Source: Nodosilinea sp. PGN35 (lineage in GTDB: Bacteria > Cyanobacteriota > Cyanobacteriia > Phormidesmidales > Phormidesmidaceae). Taken from it: a DNA stretch of 64,000 bases. Shown piece by piece: positions 60,505 through 64,000 of the stretch. Made by a program: the position numbers and the translations under genes. A model generated the notes under the pieces. The model saw only the letters and a list, made by a program, of their open reading frames with translations, did no database searches and was not told the DNA's origin. Position 1 is the first letter of the stretch. The number at the start of each line of letters is the position of its first letter. The stretch spans positions 166,979 through 230,978 of the forward strand of contig NZ_JAQKQJ010000007.1 of the NCBI RefSeq assembly GCF_029109325.1, written 5' to 3'.

Positions 60505-61401
60505 CTATTGAGTCAGGTTTGTCAGCACCCAGTCCCGCAGCAGCCCGTTGACCTGGTCGGGCACCTCATCGTGGGGGCAGTGGCCCGCTTGCAGGTAGTG
60601 CTCGGTGAGGGTGGGATAGTGCTGGCGAAACTGGGCTCCTTTGTCTCGACAGTTCATCCAGGGGTCGCCTTCGCCCCAGAGCATCAGCAGGGGGCAGGAG
60701 AGCTTGGCCAGCAGTGCGTCTACCTTTTCGCCCTGGCGAGATTTGAATACTGAGGCAAACACCTGGGGGGCACCGGGGTCGAGGGCAGGGCGGCGGATGT
60801 CTTCCACCAGCTGGTCGGTAATGGCCGTTTTATCGAGGTACACCTGTTGCAGAGTGCGGCGGATGGTGGCGGGCTGGCGCACGTACTGAAACAGCAGCCA
60901 GCTGGGCAGCGGTTGCAGCATCAGAGATTGAATGGCCTTGGCGATCGGGTTGGCGGGGCGGGGCGGTGTCTGGGCCGGGGTCGAAAACGGCCCGGCGCTG
61001 TTGAGCAGCACCAGCCCGGCGGCAGCTTCGGGGTGGTTGGCGGCGACGCACAGGGACGCATAACCCCCCAGAGAATTGCCCGCCAGCACCACTGGACGGC
61101 CAATCACCTCGGCGATAAAGTCGTGCAGCTGGGCCTGCCACAGGTCGCCGCCGTACTCCCAGTCGGGCTTGGCCGATCGCCCAAACCCCAGCAGGTCGAT
61201 GGCCCACACCTGAAAGTCGGCGCTGAGCCCCTCAATATTTTTGCGCCAGTGGTCGGTGGAGGCCCCAAAGCCGTGCACCAGCAGCAGGGGCGGACGGTCC
61301 TGCGATTCCCCCGCTACCACATAGTGAATGGCCTGGTCGCGCCAGGGCCAGTAGGTGGGTTGGGGGCTAGCGGGCTGGGTGGCAGAGAGGGCGGCAGTCA
61401 T
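60505..61401 (-). CDS. Alpha/beta hydrolase
   Basis: 298 residues from ATG 61401. Catalytic Ser in GNSLGG (about 120), Asp in LWGEGDPWM and His in HCPHDE, with an oxyanion HGFGAST near 50. Typical of haloperoxidase/esterase-like cytosolic hydrolases; in cyanobacteria some relatives act on chlorophyll or lipids, but the substrate is not predictable. Divergent from the next gene, starts 137 bases apart. Confidence 0.87.
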   Translation of the reverse strand: MTAALSATQPASPQPTYWPWRDQAIHYVVAGESQDRPPLLLVHGFGASTDHWRKNIEGLSADFQVWAIDLLGFGRSAKPDWEYGGDLWQAQLHDFIAEVIGRPVVLAGNSLGGYASLCVAANHPEAAAGLVLLNSAGPFSTPAQTPPRPANPIAKAIQSLMLQPLPSWLLFQYVRQPATIRRTLQQVYLDKTAITDQLVEDIRRPALDPGAPQVFASVFKSRQGEKVDALLAKLSCPLLMLWGEGDPWMNCRDKGAQFRQHYPTLTEHYLQAGHCPHDEVPDQVNGLLRDWVLTNLTQ

Positions 61402-61537
61402 AGGGCGATCGCGCAGCGGCTTTGTAAACAAGTGTTACTTAAAATGGTAGCGAATCTTGGCCGATCAAACTTTTTAAGGGTGACAAACGGGAGAATTCCA
61501 GGCATTGTGGCAAGCATACAATCCTAAGTCCGTTGCT

Positions 61538-63031
61538 ATGGCCGCCCTATCTCGCCCCCGCGACCGCTATGGTCGTCGTGAATTTTCTAAATTTGATGCC
61601 CGTCGCGCCAAGGCGCTGTGGTTTGAGCGCCTGATGGCGATCGTGGCGCTGCTAAACCTGGCTCTAGTGATCGGCGACCTCAGCTACATTCCCCTGCGCG
61701 ACCAGTACCTGAGGTTTTTACCCCGGCTGACCACCTGGTACGGTGAAACCTTTAAAGGCATTGAGCCCCATCGCTTTACCGCCAATTATCTGGACACAGT
61801 GGACGATCTGGAGCGGCAGGTGTCCCAGACGGGATTGACCTCCGCCGAAGCCCAGGAGATTTTGAGCGATCTTCAGCAGCAGAGCGCGGCGATGATCAAC
61901 GAGAACCCCTTTCAGCTGGCCAATCGGTCGGGCAATCTAGAGCGCATTAAGAACAGCTTGCGCGATCGCATGGACAACGAATCGGCCACTGACTCCTTTG
62001 TGGAATTTTGGAGCGTTGACCACCTGAGCGCGGCGGGTTTTCCCAGCGAGATTGCCTTTTTTAATGGCGAAATTCGGCCTTTGATCAACACCAACTTCTT
62101 TCGCCATACGGCGGTGCACGGCGGATTTGTGGATCTGTTTTGGCGGATCGACATCTGGTTTAATTTGCTGTTTGGCCTAGAGCTCCTGGCGCGCAGTTTC
62201 TACCTCGATCGCCGCTACAAAAACTTCACCATGCGCGACGCCATTCTGTGGCGCTGGTACGATCTGCTGCTGATTTTTCCCTTCAGTGGGCTGAGAATGC
62301 CCTGGCTGGCTCTATCGCGCCTGATTCCCACCACCATTCGCATCAACCAGTCCAACCTCATCAACCTTGACCCGATTCAAAACAGCGTCAGCCGCTTTGT
62401 GATCAGTCAGGTGGCGGTGGAAATCACCGAAATTGTTGTACTGCGAATTATTGATCAGATGCAGGCGCTAATTCGCGACGGTAGCCTGACTCGATCGCTG
62501 CTAGAGCCCTCTGCAAATCGCCGCTATATTGATGTCAGCGGCATGAATGATCTGGAGGTGCTGGCCCAGCGCTTGGCGGCCCTGACGGTGTACAACGTGT
62601 TGCCCCAGATCAAGCCCGAAGTGGATGACCTGCTCAAGCATACCGTTACCCAGGCCTTTGACCGCGCTCCCGGCTATCACGGGTTTCGACAGCTGCCCGG
62701 CATCGGCAGCCTGCCCGACCAGGTGGCTCAGCAGGTGGTGGCTCAGCTATCGGCCAATCTCTACGGTGTAGTCAAGGGCTCGATGGAAAATCCGTCCGGA
62801 GGCGAGAAAACCCAGGCCCTGTTAGATAAGCTCACTGAAACCTTCAAGCTTCAGCTCAAGGAGAATGAAAACATTGAGGAACTGGAAGCGCTGGTGGTGA
62901 ACTTTCTCGAAGAGTTTAAGCTCAACTACGTCAAGCGCCTGGCCGCTGAGGATGTCGATCGCCTGATTGAAGAGCGCTACCAGCTGTATAACGTGACCCA
63001 GGGCAGGTCGGAGGGCGATCGCCTACGTTGA
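61538..63031 (+). CDS. Conserved cyanobacterial membrane protein of unknown function
   Basis: 497 residues from ATG 61538; the TTG frame upstream is rejected. Hydrophobic segments at about 30-48 and 210-230 (DIWFNLLFGLELLARSFYLD), perhaps more at 245-275 (YDLLLIFPFSGLRMPWLALS). Long helical regions follow, ending in a charged coiled-coil C-terminus. No motif of a known transporter or enzyme. I recognise the protein style as a cyanobacterial conserved hypothetical. Monocistronic. Confidence 0.72.
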   Translation: MAALSRPRDRYGRREFSKFDARRAKALWFERLMAIVALLNLALVIGDLSYIPLRDQYLRFLPRLTTWYGETFKGIEPHRFTANYLDTVDDLERQVSQTGLTSAEAQEILSDLQQQSAAMINENPFQLANRSGNLERIKNSLRDRMDNESATDSFVEFWSVDHLSAAGFPSEIAFFNGEIRPLINTNFFRHTAVHGGFVDLFWRIDIWFNLLFGLELLARSFYLDRRYKNFTMRDAILWRWYDLLLIFPFSGLRMPWLALSRLIPTTIRINQSNLINLDPIQNSVSRFVISQVAVEITEIVVLRIIDQMQALIRDGSLTRSLLEPSANRRYIDVSGMNDLEVLAQRLAALTVYNVLPQIKPEVDDLLKHTVTQAFDRAPGYHGFRQLPGIGSLPDQVAQQVVAQLSANLYGVVKGSMENPSGGEKTQALLDKLTETFKLQLKENENIEELEALVVNFLEEFKLNYVKRLAAEDVDRLIEERYQLYNVTQGRSEGDRLR

Positions 63032-63242
63032 GGTACCCTGCCCAAAGACTCCTTTATTTTCTTTCTCTCTCCTTCGACAGATAACGGGAACATTGATTTC
63101 ATCCTCTTAACTACGTTTTTAGGTAGAGACAGCGCCATATCCGGTGCTGCTACCTTTAGCAAAGTTAAGTAAACCTTAGAAGGGCGTCTACAGAAGTTAA
63201 TCACTTCTTACTCAACCGCCTAAATAATGAGAGGACGATACA

Positions 63243-63758
63243 ATGTCTGCGCGAAATAATAATCCCCGCAACCGGGACTTTGAAACTTCAATTAATACTC
63301 GACCCGCGACTCGAGACGAAATTGCCTACCGCGATGGCTACATTAGAGGCAAGTCGGCAGAGCAGCTAGAGTACGAGCGCCGTCGCGCTGCCGAAGCCAG
63401 AATGCATGAAGAAAACGCCAGACTGCGAGCCGACAACGGCGTCTCTGTGGGCTTAGTTCTGGGTCTAGTACTGGCAGCGGTAGCGGCAGTCGTGGGCGGC
63501 ATTGTCTACGTCTCCAGCACCGACGGCACAGTCACTCCCACCCCCGAGGCTACTACTCCAGAGCCCGCCAACAATGAAACCACTATCATTGAGCGCACCA
63601 TTGAGCGCACCCAGGAAGTTGTCCCTGCCCCCAGAACAGTAGAAACTCCTCAAATCAATGTGGAACTCAACAATCCTTTAGAGCAGAATTCGGCTCCCGC
63701 TCCGGCCCCCGCAGGAGAGGCCCAGGCACCGGCTCCGACCCAAGAGTCCCAGCAGTAA
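63243..63758 (+). CDS. Single-pass membrane protein with Pro/Thr-rich tail
   Basis: 171 residues. A charged N-terminal cytoplasmic part (1-66, EQLEYERRRAAEARMHEENARL) is followed by one membrane helix (about 68-90, SVGLVLGLVLAAVAAVVGGIV) and an extracytoplasmic Pro/Thr/Glu-rich tail with APAPAPAGEAQAPAPT repeats. GAGAGGACG before the ATG is a ribosome binding site. No family known. Closed by a strong terminator. Confidence 0.7.
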   Translation: MSARNNNPRNRDFETSINTRPATRDEIAYRDGYIRGKSAEQLEYERRRAAEARMHEENARLRADNGVSVGLVLGLVLAAVAAVVGGIVYVSSTDGTVTPTPEATTPEPANNETTIIERTIERTQEVVPAPRTVETPQINVELNNPLEQNSAPAPAPAGEAQAPAPTQESQQ

Positions 63759-63780
63759 TTGCTGCTGGCCAACAATAATT

Positions 63781-63815
63781 AAAAAGGGGAACCGCTTGAA
63801 ACGGTTCCCCTTTTT
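63781..63815 (+). terminator. Rho-independent terminator
   Basis: Perfect stem AAAAAGGGGAACCG (63781-63794) with CGGTTCCCCTTTTT (63802-63815). The A- and T-runs make it usable in both directions. Confidence 0.92.
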
Positions 63816-63898
63816 ATGGGTCGCCCCGATTGTAAACATGATTGCCAAAACCCCTATACCAAATTCGTTGGAACCGACATTCCGCAGGTTGACAGGAA

Positions 63899-64000
63899 CT
63901 AATTTAGGAGGTAGTACCGGCAAGCCGGAAAACCCATAAGGCGAATGATTTTGCTGCGTTCTTCCGAGAGGTTGCTAACCTGCTGGACTGACCCTACAGA
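63899..64000 (-). CDS. Possible 3' end of a gene entering from the right edge
   Basis: On the minus strand 33 codons are open to the edge and end at TAG (63899-63901), with the protein-like end NLSEERSKIIRLMGFPACRY. It could be the C-terminus of a gene on the next window. Too short to name; the frame may be chance. Confidence 0.3.
   Translation of the reverse strand, partial: SVGSVQQVSNLSEERSKIIRLMGFPACRYYLLN

Overview
The window is cyanobacterial chromosome. It carries psbB, psbT, psbM, cytochrome c6 (petJ), a CGLD27 protein, cyanobacterial-type S1 and class II ribonucleotide reductase, and the octamer GCGATCGC (HIP1) is scattered through genes on both strands. Base composition is GC-rich and even. 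There is no prophage, conjugative element, intact insertion sequence, rRNA or CRISPR array. The overall look (GC-rich, many small dispersed repeats, several cyclase genes) suggests a Leptolyngbya/Nodosilinea-like filamentous lineage, but that is inference. Most of the window is core chromosome; accessory signs are limited to short repeats, one MITE-like element and one decayed gene start.

1-15 kb: the 5' end of accD, a GAF-GAF-PAS adenylate cyclase of the CyaB1 type, a dienelactone hydrolase, a penicillin-binding/beta-lactamase fold protein, an exported beta-barrel candidate, RecQ and a B12-binding radical SAM protein. These are followed by a run of exported proteins: a lipoprotein translationally coupled to a secreted GUN4-like/WD40 fusion, and two more lipoproteins.

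15-26 kb: B12-dependent ribonucleotide reductase, a membrane-anchored coiled-coil protein, the rsfS-CGLD27-asparaginase cluster, initiator tRNA, a four-carbon acid sugar kinase, Hsp33 and a Nudix hydrolase.

26-39 kb: aquaporin, glycogen debranching enzyme with an alkyltransferase-like protein, then rpsA and nrdR, then the photosystem II cluster psbB-psbT facing a [2Fe-2S] ferredoxin and psbM. A stand-alone Anbu peptidase, a phosphopantetheinyl transferase and a type II NADH dehydrogenase follow.

39-50 kb: a NYN-domain RNase candidate, purF and purL separated by a perfect 52-bp tandem duplication, an ECF sigma factor paired with a DGPF/YciI protein, an FHA-adenylate cyclase (the second cyclase here), and a DUF3120-like membrane protein.

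50-64 kb: uppP with a PDZ-radical SAM protein, tolC behind a palindromic operator, a JAMM peptidase next to an E1-rhodanese protein, then a BlaI-type repressor and M56 peptidase divergent from petJ. That arrangement matches the PetR-PetP system that controls the cytochrome c6/plastocyanin switch. A TPR protein, a His-rich exported protein and several conserved hypothetical membrane proteins complete the window.

The sequence shows no wholly new system. The best leads are the secreted GUN4-WD40 pair, the compact petR-petP-petJ locus with its neighbours, the JAMM/E1 pair, and a few unexplained repeats and palindromes.
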